Shown: in pieces, positions 1 to 6,007 of the stretch
Layout of the letters: the number at the start of each line of letters is the position of its first letter
Position numbering within the stretch: the first letter of the stretch is position 1
Assembly: GCA_030669445.1 (NCBI GenBank)
Contig: DAOVDP010000062.1
Location: 1 to 6,909 of the forward strand
DNA length: 6,909 nucleotides
Reading direction: 5' to 3'
Source: Candidatus Latescibacterota bacterium
GTDB lineage: Bacteria; Latescibacterota; MVCY01
Notes under the pieces: generated by a model
What the model saw: only the letters and a program-made list of their open reading frames with translations
What the model was told of the DNA's origin: nothing
The model's database searches: none
Program-made: the position numbers and the translations under genes

Positions 1-140
1 AAGAATATCTGCCCTCTCCGGAGCGTTCGGGAATCTATGGAAACACCTTCTGGATTGACGCTCAGGGATGAATGGACAAGATTCCCCTTCACCTGGCCAG
101 CAACGGTGCCGATAATCTCTTCTATTGAAAGTCCTCTCAT
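1..140 (-). CDS. murF: UDP-N-acetylmuramoyl-tripeptide--D-alanyl-D-alanine ligase, N-terminal fragment
   Basis: MurF is the cytoplasmic ATP-dependent ligase that adds D-Ala-D-Ala to UDP-MurNAc-tripeptide, the last soluble step of precursor synthesis. Only the first 46 codons are in the window; the rest lies beyond the left edge. The visible protein begins MRGLSIEEIIGTVAGQ and contains GVSIDSRTLRRGQIFF (residues 32 onward), the Mur ligase N-terminal signature of a short helix, a variable strand, then the DSR motif (residues 36-38) that helps bind the UDP-sugar. Position directly after murE is the usual dcw order. The ATG at 140 is the only plausible start: the frame is open upstream but has no ATG, GTG or TTG nearby. 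No good Shine-Dalgarno precedes it (only AAGAAA), which is odd and coincides with a repeat element ending 12 bases upstream. MurE-like proteins share the DSR motif, but a second murE here is unlikely. Confidence 0.85.
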   Translation of the reverse strand, partial: MRGLSIEEIIGTVAGQVKGNLVHSSLSVNPEGVSIDSRTLRRGQIF

Positions 141-152
141 AGTTGTTTCTTT

Positions 153-303
153 CGTAAGAAGTCTAAAATCTAACGCAGAGACGCAAAGGCGCAGAGAAAA
201 ATAAGAGACATAATTATCTGATTATTTAAAAGTATCTTCTTTCTTTGCGTCTTTGCGACTTTGCGTTGAAAACCAATGGTGGAGACTTTTTACGGACGGA
301 TCA
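153..303. repeat. Dispersed palindromic repeat, copy 1 (murE-murF junction)
   Basis: A 151-base element with near-perfect 12-base terminal inverted repeats: CGTAAGAAGTCT at 153-164 and AGACTTTTTACG at 283-294 (one mismatch). Nested inside is a second inverted repeat about 28 bases long: an arm from 172 (AACGCAGAGACGC...) and an arm ending near 270 (...CTTTGCGTT), with about 24 of 28 positions pairing. The centre is AT-rich. A second copy lies at 5648-5799, and hand alignment gives about 21 differences over 152 positions. Similarity continues past the terminal repeat to GGATCA at 298-303, which includes the murE stop codon. There is no coding capacity, so it is a MITE-like or REP-like non-autonomous repeat. 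The CGCAGAGACGC type is, as I recall, common across many bacterial genomes. As RNA it would fold into a long hairpin between murE and murF. Confidence 0.85.
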
Positions 304-1755
304 TAGTCCAGTCTGCAGGATTTCTCTGACCACTAGATGGTCGTCGAAGGGAATGGTCCTATCTCCCATTATCTGGTAATTTTCATGTCCCTTACCGGCA
401 ATGACCACTGCGTCTGTCCTCCGGGCAACCTTCAGGGCAGAGGCAATGGCTTCCTTCCGGTCAGGCACAACTTGATAGGCTCTTTTATTCATGCCTGCGG
501 TGATTTGGTTGATGATCTCGTCTGGGTCTTCATTGCGGGGATTATCCGAGGTGACAAAGCATACATCTGCCATCTTAGAGGCCACTTTCCCCATAAGTGG
601 ACGCTTGCCTCTGTCTCGATCGCCTCCACAGCCGAATACCAAGATGACCCGGCCGGAGGTCAGCTCCTCTACCGCCCCCAGAAGTGCCTCCAACGCAACT
701 GGGGTGTGAGCATAGTCAACCGTTATCGAGAATGGTTGACCGCAATCTATCTGCTCGAAGCGGCCGGGAATTGTCCGTATCTTTCCGATCGCCTCCCCGA
801 TGAGCTGCAACTCTAAGCCGTTCACAAGTCCCACTCCGATTGCTGCCAATATATTTCTAATATTAAACTTGCCTTTTAGACTTGTCTTAATTCCAAGTTC
901 TCCCTCCGGGGTCTTCACCAGGAGTCTTATTCCTTTCCAGTCAAGTTTGAAATCGAGAGGACAGACCATCGCCTTTGGGGAGAAACCATAGGTTAACACC
1001 GGTGTTTTGGTCCAGTGGATGATCTGTTCAGAGGCGGGATCGTCTATATTAATCACTGCCTTGGCTCCAGTAGGATGATTCAAGTTCCTGAAAAGTTTCC
1101 CTTTGGCCTTCAAGTACTGCTCATAGGTACGGTGAAAATCCAGGTGATCTCTGCTCAAATTTGTAAAAACAGCGGTGTTAAATGTTACTCCGTAGGTTCT
1201 GTCTAAGGCGAGGGCATGAGAGGAAACTTCCACTACTGCTGCCTGCTGTCCAAAGCTCAACATCTCTGCCAACATTCTGTTTAAATCCAAGGATTCAGGG
1301 GTAGTTCTGTCGGCAGCACGAGACTGGTCGCCCACCTGGTAGTTGATGGTGCCGATGAGCCCGGTCTTGATGCCTGCACCTTCGAAAACCTCTCTTACCA
1401 GGAGGGAAACCGTGGTCTTGCCGTTTGTCCCGGTGATACCCACCAGCCGCATCTTCTGAGAGGGATGCCCATAGAATTCATCCGCTAAGATCGCAAGCGC
1501 CTTTCGAGAATCAGGCACCTTGACCAGTGTCACCTCTTGGGAGAACCCCTCCTGTTCCAAAACAACAGCCCTGGCCCCTTTAGCCAGAGCTTCATCTATA
1601 AAGCTATGTCCATCGGTCTGAAAGCCCCTGACGGCAACGAAAAGGTCTCCTTCTGTTGTGCGTCGGGAATCGCATTCAATCTTTCTGACCTCAATGTGAG
1701 GGTCTCCAGTCACCACTGCCTCTGGTAACGCTTTGAGCAAACAACTCAGCTTCAC
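301..1755 (-). CDS. murE: UDP-N-acetylmuramoyl-L-alanyl-D-glutamate--2,6-diaminopimelate ligase
   Basis: MurE is the cytoplasmic ATP-dependent ligase that adds the third residue of the peptidoglycan stem peptide. It has 484 residues, normal for the family. Visible landmarks are the UDP-binding N-terminal domain with CDSRR (28-32), P-loop GITGTNGKT (106-114), TTP (151-153), SSHAL (178-182), TNLSRDHLDFH (198-208), YLKAKGKLF with K218 as the likely carbamylated lysine, NIRN (298-301), PGRFE (330-334), VDYAHTP (346-352), DNPRNEDP (404-411) and GKGHE (454-458). DNPR is the established determinant of meso-diaminopimelate rather than lysine specificity. The start is GTG at 1755, supported by GAGG with 8 bases between it and the GTG; no better ATG gives a complete N-terminus. 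It begins 24 bases after ftsI. The TGA stop lies within the GGATCA edge of the adjoining repeat, so the element forms the gene's 3' boundary. Confidence 0.97.
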   Translation of the reverse strand: MKLSCLLKALPEAVVTGDPHIEVRKIECDSRRTTEGDLFVAVRGFQTDGHSFIDEALAKGARAVVLEQEGFSQEVTLVKVPDSRKALAILADEFYGHPSQKMRLVGITGTNGKTTVSLLVREVFEGAGIKTGLIGTINYQVGDQSRAADRTTPESLDLNRMLAEMLSFGQQAAVVEVSSHALALDRTYGVTFNTAVFTNLSRDHLDFHRTYEQYLKAKGKLFRNLNHPTGAKAVINIDDPASEQIIHWTKTPVLTYGFSPKAMVCPLDFKLDWKGIRLLVKTPEGELGIKTSLKGKFNIRNILAAIGVGLVNGLELQLIGEAIGKIRTIPGRFEQIDCGQPFSITVDYAHTPVALEALLGAVEELTSGRVILVFGCGGDRDRGKRPLMGKVASKMADVCFVTSDNPRNEDPDEIINQITAGMNKRAYQVVPDRKEAIASALKVARRTDAVVIAGKGHENYQIMGDRTIPFDDHLVVREILQTGL

Positions 1756-1779
1756 TTTGGTTACCTCAGGTTACCACCG

Positions 1780-3744
1780 CTACCGTATGCCACTTTCTGC
1801 CTCAATTAAGCAAACTGTGCCGGACTCAATCTCACCCCCTGCTCGAGGCGTCTGTTTCAGTACCACACCCGTACCCACGATTTTTGCCTCTATCCCCTGG
1901 CGGTGAAGGACTTCTACTGCTTGCCTGAGACTCATTCCGACAACCCTGGGCATAGGGCAAGTTTCATCAGTCTGGTTTGCAGAAGGTTCGGATTGATTCT
2001 TAACCTGAACTGCAGATACATATTCATAATTGAAAGAATCAGTGGAGGCTATAAGTGTTACTGCCTTTCTTTTTATCGGACAGTCATTTAAGCTGAGGAT
2101 TCGACTGGTAATTTTCCTAAAAGTGGGAGCAGCCACTTGTCCCGCCCAGTGATTTTCTTGTGGTTCATCTATACTTACCAAGCAAAGCAGTTGAGGATCT
2201 TCAGCAGGGAGGAATCCTACAAAGGAACAGATGACTTTTTGGGGATCATATCCCCGGCTATTCTGTCGGCTTTTTTGAGCGGTACCTGTTTTGCCTGCTA
2301 CGGAGAAACCTTCTATCTTAGCTTTGACTCCGGTGCCCGAGTCCACCACACCGCACAGGATGTCGGTAAGCGTCCGAGCGGTATTTTCAGAGATCACCCT
2401 TCGCACCACATTAGGGGATTGTTTTTTCAGCGATTGGCCATTTTTTTTACTAATTAGCTTTAAAATATAAGGTTTCATTAAATATCCCCCGTTGGCAATA
2501 GCACCGTAAGCAGTAGCTAACTGAAGGGAAGTAGCGGATATCTCCTGTCCTATGGCTATTGTAGCCAGCGACCTCCGAGACCAAGAAGATGGATGGTGGA
2601 CGATTCCCTTTGCCTCACCTGGTAATTTGATTCCAGTTCTGGTACCAAAACCAAAGCCTCGGATGTAACGGTATAATAACTTCTCCCCTACCGTCTGGGC
2701 GATCTTTATCGCCCCGATATTGCTGGAGTGTTTAATCACATCCCCCAGGGTGAGCCATTCGTAATCGTGCCAGTCGCGAATAATTCCGCCGGCCACTTTC
2801 AGCTTACCATCTTCACAGAAGATAAGGTCCGTTGGTTTCTTTAAACCCTCTTCTATGGCGGCTGAAACAGCAACTACTTTAAAGATAGAGCCGGGCTCGA
2901 AACAGTCCGTAATCGCCTTGTTCTTTCTGTTCGCTGGATTAGAGGAGGCAGGGTAGTTGGGGTCGTAAGAGGGGACGGAGACCATCGCTAAGATTTCACC
3001 TGTGTTGGGGTTCATAATAACAGCTGTTCCTGCCTTCGCGTCAAAAAGGGAAGTGGCAACCTTTAACTCCTCTTCGGCGATGGCCTGGTATCTCGAATCA
3101 ATCGTCAGGACAACATCAAGGCCATCGTGGGGACCTTGTTGGACATTTCCAAAGATAGAGAGTTTTCTCCCCCGGGCATCAACCCCTGAGACGGTCCATC
3201 CAGCAGTACCTTGCAAGTGTTTGTCAAAGGCGAATTCAACCCCTTCAATTCCCCGATTGTCCACATCGGTGCCACCTATGAGTTGCCCAGCCACAGAGCC
3301 CAGGGGGAAATTTCGTTTCGCCTCCTCTATCTCTCTTACACCAGTGAGATTCAGAGAATCAAGTCCTTCTGCCACTTGCCAGTTCAGTTTTCTAACCAAC
3401 CAGACAAAAGAGCTTCTGTTTTTTAGCCGTCCGAGGAACAGACTCTGGGGTTTTCCGGTGAGGATAGAAAGACGAACAGCCACTTTAGCCGGATGTTCTA
3501 CCTCCCTCGGGTTGGCTGCCAAGGAACTGGCAGAAAGGTCAACGGCCAGATTGATACCATTTCTATCCAGTATGTTCCCCCGCTTGCCTTGAAGGTTAAT
3601 TCGCTGCTCACTCTGCCTTCTGCTTTTCTGGGAATAGGTCTTGTTATTGACCAACTGAATATGAACCAGACGATTTATCAAAAATAGCCAGACAACAAAA
3701 ATAACGAGACCTACGAGATAGAGATTATGAACTCGTTTCTCCAT
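1780..3744 (-). CDS. ftsI: Septal peptidoglycan transpeptidase (class B penicillin-binding protein) with PASTA domain
   Basis: FtsI/PBP2B/SpoVD-type D,D-transpeptidase that crosslinks peptidoglycan at the division septum, working with FtsW and the FtsL/FtsB group. It has 654 residues. There is a short cytoplasmic tail, one membrane anchor (about residues 8-28), then the PBP dimerisation domain beginning at RGNILDRNG (55-63). The transpeptidase domain carries all three active-site motifs: SIFK with catalytic S286 and K289, SSN (340-342), and KTGTAQ (485-490). The C-terminus (about 596-650) is a single PASTA domain (MPRVVGMSLRQAVEVL then a QTPRAG loop). Such tails are classic in Gram-positive SpoVD/PBP2x but occur in other phyla. 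The ATG at 3744 lies 2 bases after the ftsL stop with only a weak AAGAGA ribosome site, so translation is probably coupled. A sporulation-specific role (SpoVD) is less likely, since this is the only such PBP in the visible dcw cluster. Confidence 0.95.
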   Translation of the reverse strand: MEKRVHNLYLVGLVIFVVWLFLINRLVHIQLVNNKTYSQKSRRQSEQRINLQGKRGNILDRNGINLAVDLSASSLAANPREVEHPAKVAVRLSILTGKPQSLFLGRLKNRSSFVWLVRKLNWQVAEGLDSLNLTGVREIEEAKRNFPLGSVAGQLIGGTDVDNRGIEGVEFAFDKHLQGTAGWTVSGVDARGRKLSIFGNVQQGPHDGLDVVLTIDSRYQAIAEEELKVATSLFDAKAGTAVIMNPNTGEILAMVSVPSYDPNYPASSNPANRKNKAITDCFEPGSIFKVVAVSAAIEEGLKKPTDLIFCEDGKLKVAGGIIRDWHDYEWLTLGDVIKHSSNIGAIKIAQTVGEKLLYRYIRGFGFGTRTGIKLPGEAKGIVHHPSSWSRRSLATIAIGQEISATSLQLATAYGAIANGGYLMKPYILKLISKKNGQSLKKQSPNVVRRVISENTARTLTDILCGVVDSGTGVKAKIEGFSVAGKTGTAQKSRQNSRGYDPQKVICSFVGFLPAEDPQLLCLVSIDEPQENHWAGQVAAPTFRKITSRILSLNDCPIKRKAVTLIASTDSFNYEYVSAVQVKNQSEPSANQTDETCPMPRVVGMSLRQAVEVLHRQGIEAKIVGTGVVLKQTPRAGGEIESGTVCLIEAESGIR

Positions 3745-3746
3745 CG

Positions 3747-4028
3747 TTATTCTCTTAATTCCACGGGAAGTTCCTCTGGGGGAGTATCAGGAGGAAACAT
3801 CCCCAGTTTTTCTGAGGCTATCTTTTTGATTCTGGAAGCACTGGACAGATGAGCTATTTGGGTCTCCAAGCGCCTGTTCTGTTCAATCACCTTCTGCTTC
3901 TGGAGATATAGGGTATCAATCCGCTTTTTCAGGCTAGTTACTGTCACCTGTTCCCACACATATCCCAACATCCCCGCCACCAAAATCGCGAACAGCAACA
4001 CAAACCTGATAAATGTCTGCCGTTTCAT
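3747..4028 (-). CDS. ftsL: Cell division protein FtsL (FtsL/DivIC-like)
   Basis: Small bitopic divisome protein of 93 residues. Family knowledge: FtsL pairs with FtsB/DivIC through a periplasmic coiled coil and activates FtsWI septal synthesis. The sequence shows a short basic N-terminus (MKRQTFIR), a transmembrane helix at about residues 8-24, a heptad-rich coiled coil at about 28-62 (SLKKRIDTLYLQKQ onward), then SRIKKIASEKLGM (65-77), the typical FtsL C-terminal motif, and a proline- and glutamate-rich tail. Sequence alone identifies this family poorly; size, topology and position between rsmH and ftsI make the call. The ATG overlaps the rsmH TGA as ATGA, and no strong Shine-Dalgarno is present, which suggests translational coupling to rsmH. 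DivIC/FtsB is the alternative, but its genes usually lie elsewhere. Confidence 0.88.
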   Translation of the reverse strand: MKRQTFIRFVLLFAILVAGMLGYVWEQVTVTSLKKRIDTLYLQKQKVIEQNRRLETQIAHLSSASRIKKIASEKLGMFPPDTPPEELPVELRE

Positions 4029-4972
4029 CCTGAATCTGCTATCTTTTCTGCCACCCTCAGTTTAGCACTTCTCGCCCGCCGGTTGGCCTTTTTCTCCTCT
4101 TCGCTGGGCAAGACGGCTTTCTTGGTAACCAACTTCAGTATCTTTTTCGCACCGCAGACACAAACGGGCAGGCGGGGGGGACAAGTACAGCCTTGAGAAT
4201 ACTGTCTGAATACCGACTTCACTATCCGGTCCTCTAAGGAATGGTAGGAGATAATACAGAGCCTTCCGCCCGTCTTCAACAGGTTGATACATTGCCTAAT
4301 AGAGGTCTCCAGGATTTCGATTTCTCCATTTACCTCTATCCTTAAGGCTTGAAATACTCTGGAGAGTGTCTTTTGAGGTTTAGGGGTATGAATAGTTGCT
4401 TCAATTATCTCTCTTAATTGGAGGGTGTCGTCTATACTTTTTTCTTCCCTCTGTCGGCATATTCTGCGGGCTATTTTAGCTGCCATTTTCTCTTCGCCGT
4501 AGCGGCGGAGAACGCTCCCCAGCTCTTTCTCTGAATAGGTGTTCACCACCTGCCAGGCTGTCTTGGGGGACTGAAGGTTCATCCTCATATCCAGAGGACC
4601 GGAGAACCTATAGCTAAAACCCCGCCCAGGAGAATCAAGCTGATGAGAGGAGACTCCTAAATCGAGTAAAATTCCATCTACAGCCTCGATACCTTGTTGT
4701 CGCAGGATTGTCGGTAAGTTCTGGAATCCTGTTAAGTGGAAACTCACCTTTTCGCCGAAAGGGGAAAGTCTTCTCTTGGCTGCCTGAATTGCCTCCGGGT
4801 CCTGGTCTACAGTAATTAGATGTCCCCCTTCTCCCAAGCGAGAGAGAATCTGTAGTGCGTGGCCACCTCCCCCCACTGTGCCGTCGACATATATCCCGTC
4901 CGGATTGGTGAGAAGATAGTCCACTGTCTGTTTCAGGAGCACTGGGAGGTGGAAATTCTGTTGGGCAGCCAT
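4025..4972 (-). CDS. rsmH: 16S rRNA (cytosine(1402)-N(4))-methyltransferase
   Basis: RsmH (formerly MraW) uses S-adenosylmethionine to methylate N4 of C1402 in the ribosomal decoding centre. Numbering from the ATG at 4972 gives 315 residues, the family's usual length. Landmarks are HLPVLL (8-13), the SAM-binding glycine loop DGTVGGGGHA (30-39), VDQDPEA (55-61), LLDLGVSSHQLD (102-113) followed by RGFSYRFSGPLDMRM (117-131), VFQALRIEVN (206-215), ISYHSLEDRIVK (241-252), a CTCPPRLPVCVC cysteine cluster (262-273) and a basic C-terminal NRRARSAKLR (298-307). The reading frame also has a GTG at 5014 inside mraZ. I prefer the ATG at 4972 because homologues have only a few residues before HxPVLL, and because it lies 4 bases after the mraZ stop. 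The ribosome site is weak at both. It overlaps ftsL by 4 bases. Confidence 0.97.
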   Translation of the reverse strand: MAAQQNFHLPVLLKQTVDYLLTNPDGIYVDGTVGGGGHALQILSRLGEGGHLITVDQDPEAIQAAKRRLSPFGEKVSFHLTGFQNLPTILRQQGIEAVDGILLDLGVSSHQLDSPGRGFSYRFSGPLDMRMNLQSPKTAWQVVNTYSEKELGSVLRRYGEEKMAAKIARRICRQREEKSIDDTLQLREIIEATIHTPKPQKTLSRVFQALRIEVNGEIEILETSIRQCINLLKTGGRLCIISYHSLEDRIVKSVFRQYSQGCTCPPRLPVCVCGAKKILKLVTKKAVLPSEEEKKANRRARSAKLRVAEKIADSG

Positions 4973-4976
4973 AATC

Positions 4977-5411
4977 TCAGATTTGAAATTCTTCGCTGAT
5001 TTCTTCCAAGACACTTTGGTTCTGCTCTTTATATTTTTCGAACCGTTCTGGATTCCAGAGCTCTATTCGGTCCAGAGCCCCGGCTACTGTAACCTTACTG
5101 TCAATCTCTGCCCATTGCATGAGGTTTTTCGGGATAAGTATCCGCCCTTGCTCGTCCATTTTTGCCTCCCAAGCCTGAGAGGCCACTATTCTCATATAGT
5201 GGCGCGCCTTTGTGGGAAGCTGGCGGAGTTTCTCCTCAATTTTTTCTTCCCAGACATCTAAAGTATATATTGCCAGACACTTATCCAGACCACGGGTCAC
5301 CACAAATGTCTTCTGGGCCTGGGGTGGGAGGATTTCCCTGAAACTGGCTGGGATATTCATCCTGCCCTTGGCATCTATGGTGTAGTCGTACTCCCCTTTG
5401 AAATTCTGCAT
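4977..5411 (-). CDS. mraZ: Transcriptional regulator MraZ
   Basis: MraZ is a ring-forming DNA-binding protein with two SpoVT/AbrB-like half-domains; it represses its own dcw promoter in the species studied. From the ATG at 5411 it has 144 residues, the family norm. The two signature motifs are visible: DAKGRMNIPASFR (13-25) in the first repeat and DEQGRILIPKNL (86-97) in the second. The middle includes VTRGLDKCLAIY (38-49). The C-terminal 25 residues are charged and probably helical. The frame continues upstream to a TTG at 5435, but the ATG at 5411 has a strong AAGGAAGG ribosome site 4 bases before it and matches the usual MraZ N-terminus (F.GEYDYTID.KGR), so the shorter form is chosen. It is first in the operon, 4 bases before rsmH. 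Its predicted binding sites lie about 55 bases upstream of the start codon. Confidence 0.97.
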   Translation of the reverse strand: MQNFKGEYDYTIDAKGRMNIPASFREILPPQAQKTFVVTRGLDKCLAIYTLDVWEEKIEEKLRQLPTKARHYMRIVASQAWEAKMDEQGRILIPKNLMQWAEIDSKVTVAGALDRIELWNPERFEKYKEQNQSVLEEISEEFQI

Positions 5412-5457
5412 AGAACCTTCCTTGCTAATGAACAAAAAATAAGCGATTATGGCTTAG

Positions 5458-5492
5458 TGTCATCTCGATCCACATTGTCCCACATTAACCCA
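5458..5492 (-). promoter_or_regulatory. MraZ operator: TGGGN boxes at 10-base period
   Basis: Reading the minus strand from 5492: TGGGT, five bases, TGGGA, five bases, TGGAT, five bases, TGACA. Box starts are at 5492, 5482, 5472 and 5462, one per helical turn. The first two match the known MraZ consensus TGGGN with 5-base spacers, the third has one change, and the fourth is weak or absent. The spacers TAATG and CAATG are also alike. The array begins about at the predicted transcription start, so bound MraZ would block initiation or early elongation. The match between the boxes and a downstream mraZ makes autoregulation the natural reading. Confidence 0.85.
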
Positions 5493-5499
5493 CCTGTTT

Positions 5500-5528
5500 A
5501 TCATAATCACCTGTTGAGAGAAAGTCAA
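5500..5528 (-). promoter_or_regulatory. Sigma-70-type promoter of the mraZ-murE operon
   Basis: On the minus strand the -35 is TTGACT (5528-5523) and the -10 is TATGAT (5505-5500), separated by exactly 17 bases. Each hexamer has one mismatch to the consensus. Predicted start of transcription is about 5493-5494, giving a leader of about 82 bases before the mraZ ATG. The MraZ boxes start immediately downstream, and A/T tracts lie immediately upstream. No other convincing promoter was seen between here and murF, so this probably drives the whole cluster. Confidence 0.82.
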
Positions 5529-5529
5529 G

Positions 5530-5567
5530 AAAAAAATGCGATTTTTTTTGCTTTTTTTTGTTTTTTT
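5530..5567 (-). promoter_or_regulatory. Phased A/T tracts upstream of the mraZ promoter (UP-element-like)
   Basis: Plus-strand runs are A7 (5530-5536), T8 (5542-5549), T8 (5552-5559) and T7 (5561-5567). On the minus strand these are A-tracts ending just before the -35 hexamer. The T-runs start about 10 bases apart, in phase with the helix, which is expected to bend DNA and can bind the alpha C-terminal domains of RNA polymerase. The A7 and first T8 also form a short AT-only inverted repeat around GCG. Function is inferred from position and composition only. Confidence 0.55.
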
Positions 5568-5610
5568 AAAAGTTTTTAGCATCAAAAGGTAAAACTTCGC
5601 CATAGTATCC

Positions 5611-5628
5611 GCGGCACAGCGGAGCCGC
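5611..5628. repeat. Short GC-rich inverted repeat
   Basis: GCGGC (5611-5615) and GCCGC (5624-5628) flank an 8-base loop in an otherwise AT-rich stretch between the A/T tracts and repeat copy 2. It could be a small hairpin or a remnant of another dispersed repeat. No poly-T tract follows on either strand at the right distance, so it is not called a terminator. Confidence 0.4.
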
Positions 5629-5647
5629 AATTCAAGAAAGATTCACT

Positions 5648-5799
5648 CGCAAAAAGTCTGAAGTCTAACGCAGAGACGCCAAGACGCAGAGAGAAAATAG
5701 GAGATATAATTATCTGATTATTAAAGAATATCTTCTTTCTCTGCGTCTTGGCGTCTTTGCGTTGAAAATCAATGGCGCGGACTTTTTACGAAAGGATCA
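5648..5799. repeat. Dispersed palindromic repeat, copy 2 (upstream of mraZ promoter)
   Basis: Second copy of the element at 153-303, in the same orientation and 152 bases long. Outer ends are CGCAAAAAGTC (5648-5658) and GACTTTTTACG (5780-5790). The inner inverted repeat pairs an arm from 5667 (AACGCAGAGACGCC...) with one ending at 5764 (...CTTTGCGTT), about 26 of 28 positions, better than copy 1. The 17-base centre beginning ATAATTATCTG is identical in both copies. It lies about 120 bases upstream of the mraZ -35, probably too far to affect that promoter directly. No ORF of note is inside. Confidence 0.85.
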
Positions 5800-5810
5800 A
5801 GAAAATAACC

Positions 5811-5837
5811 GCGGATTACCCGGATTTCACGGATTGT
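5811..5837. repeat. Short GGATT repeat with 9-base period
   Basis: GGATTACCC, GGATTTCAC and GGATTGTAA follow each other at 5813, 5822 and 5831, preceded by CCGC. It resembles a fragment of a CGCGGATTACACGG-type dispersed repeat that I recall from many genomes. It lies between repeat copy 2 and the larger palindrome. No function can be assigned. Confidence 0.5.
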
Positions 5838-5857
5838 AAAACAAAAATTTTGCAGGT

Positions 5858-6007
5858 TTCTAGTATAGCGTTTCATTAAAAAGTTGTCATTGCGAGCGTT
5901 AGCGAAGCAATCCGGTGGTGTAGTTTGTGAACCTTCTTAGAGATTGCCTTGTCGCTTCGCTCCTCGCAATGACAGCGTAAAGGTTTTCATGAAACGTAAT
6001 ATTAGTA
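5858..6007. repeat. Nested palindromic repeat of the GTCATTGCGAG type
   Basis: Imperfect terminal inverted repeats of 19 bases bound a 150-base element: left end 5858-5876 and right end 5989-6007 match at 15 of 19 positions, including a perfect CGTTTCAT (5869-5876) against ATGAAACG (5989-5996). Inside, GTCATTGCGAG (5886-5896) faces CTCGCAATGAC (5963-5973). The arms continue imperfectly to CAATC (5908-5912) and GATTG (5942-5946) around a roughly 29-base loop. The inner arms are a repeat family I recall as widespread in unrelated bacteria, often with AGCGAAGCAATC. It has no coding capacity and looks like a non-autonomous mobile or REP-like element. Confidence 0.8.

Noticed and set aside
153..303. 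CRISPR or tandem-repeat reading of the CGCAGAGACGC motifs
   Set aside because: The motifs are inverted arms of one hairpin, not regularly spaced direct repeats with unique spacers.
337..816. 159-codon plus-strand open frame inside murE (and similar frames at 2137-2457 and 3002-3592)
   Set aside because: These lie wholly antisense to well-supported murE and ftsI, and their translations show no domain; they are shadows of the coding strand.
4973..5014. GTG start for rsmH at 5014, overlapping mraZ by 38 bases
   Set aside because: No ribosome site precedes it, and the extra 14 residues are not typical of RsmH; the ATG at 4972 gives the usual N-terminus.
5412..5435. TTG start for mraZ at 5435
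   Set aside because: The ATG at 5411 has a strong AAGGAAGG site and gives the standard MraZ length; the longer form would include its own ribosome site as coding sequence.
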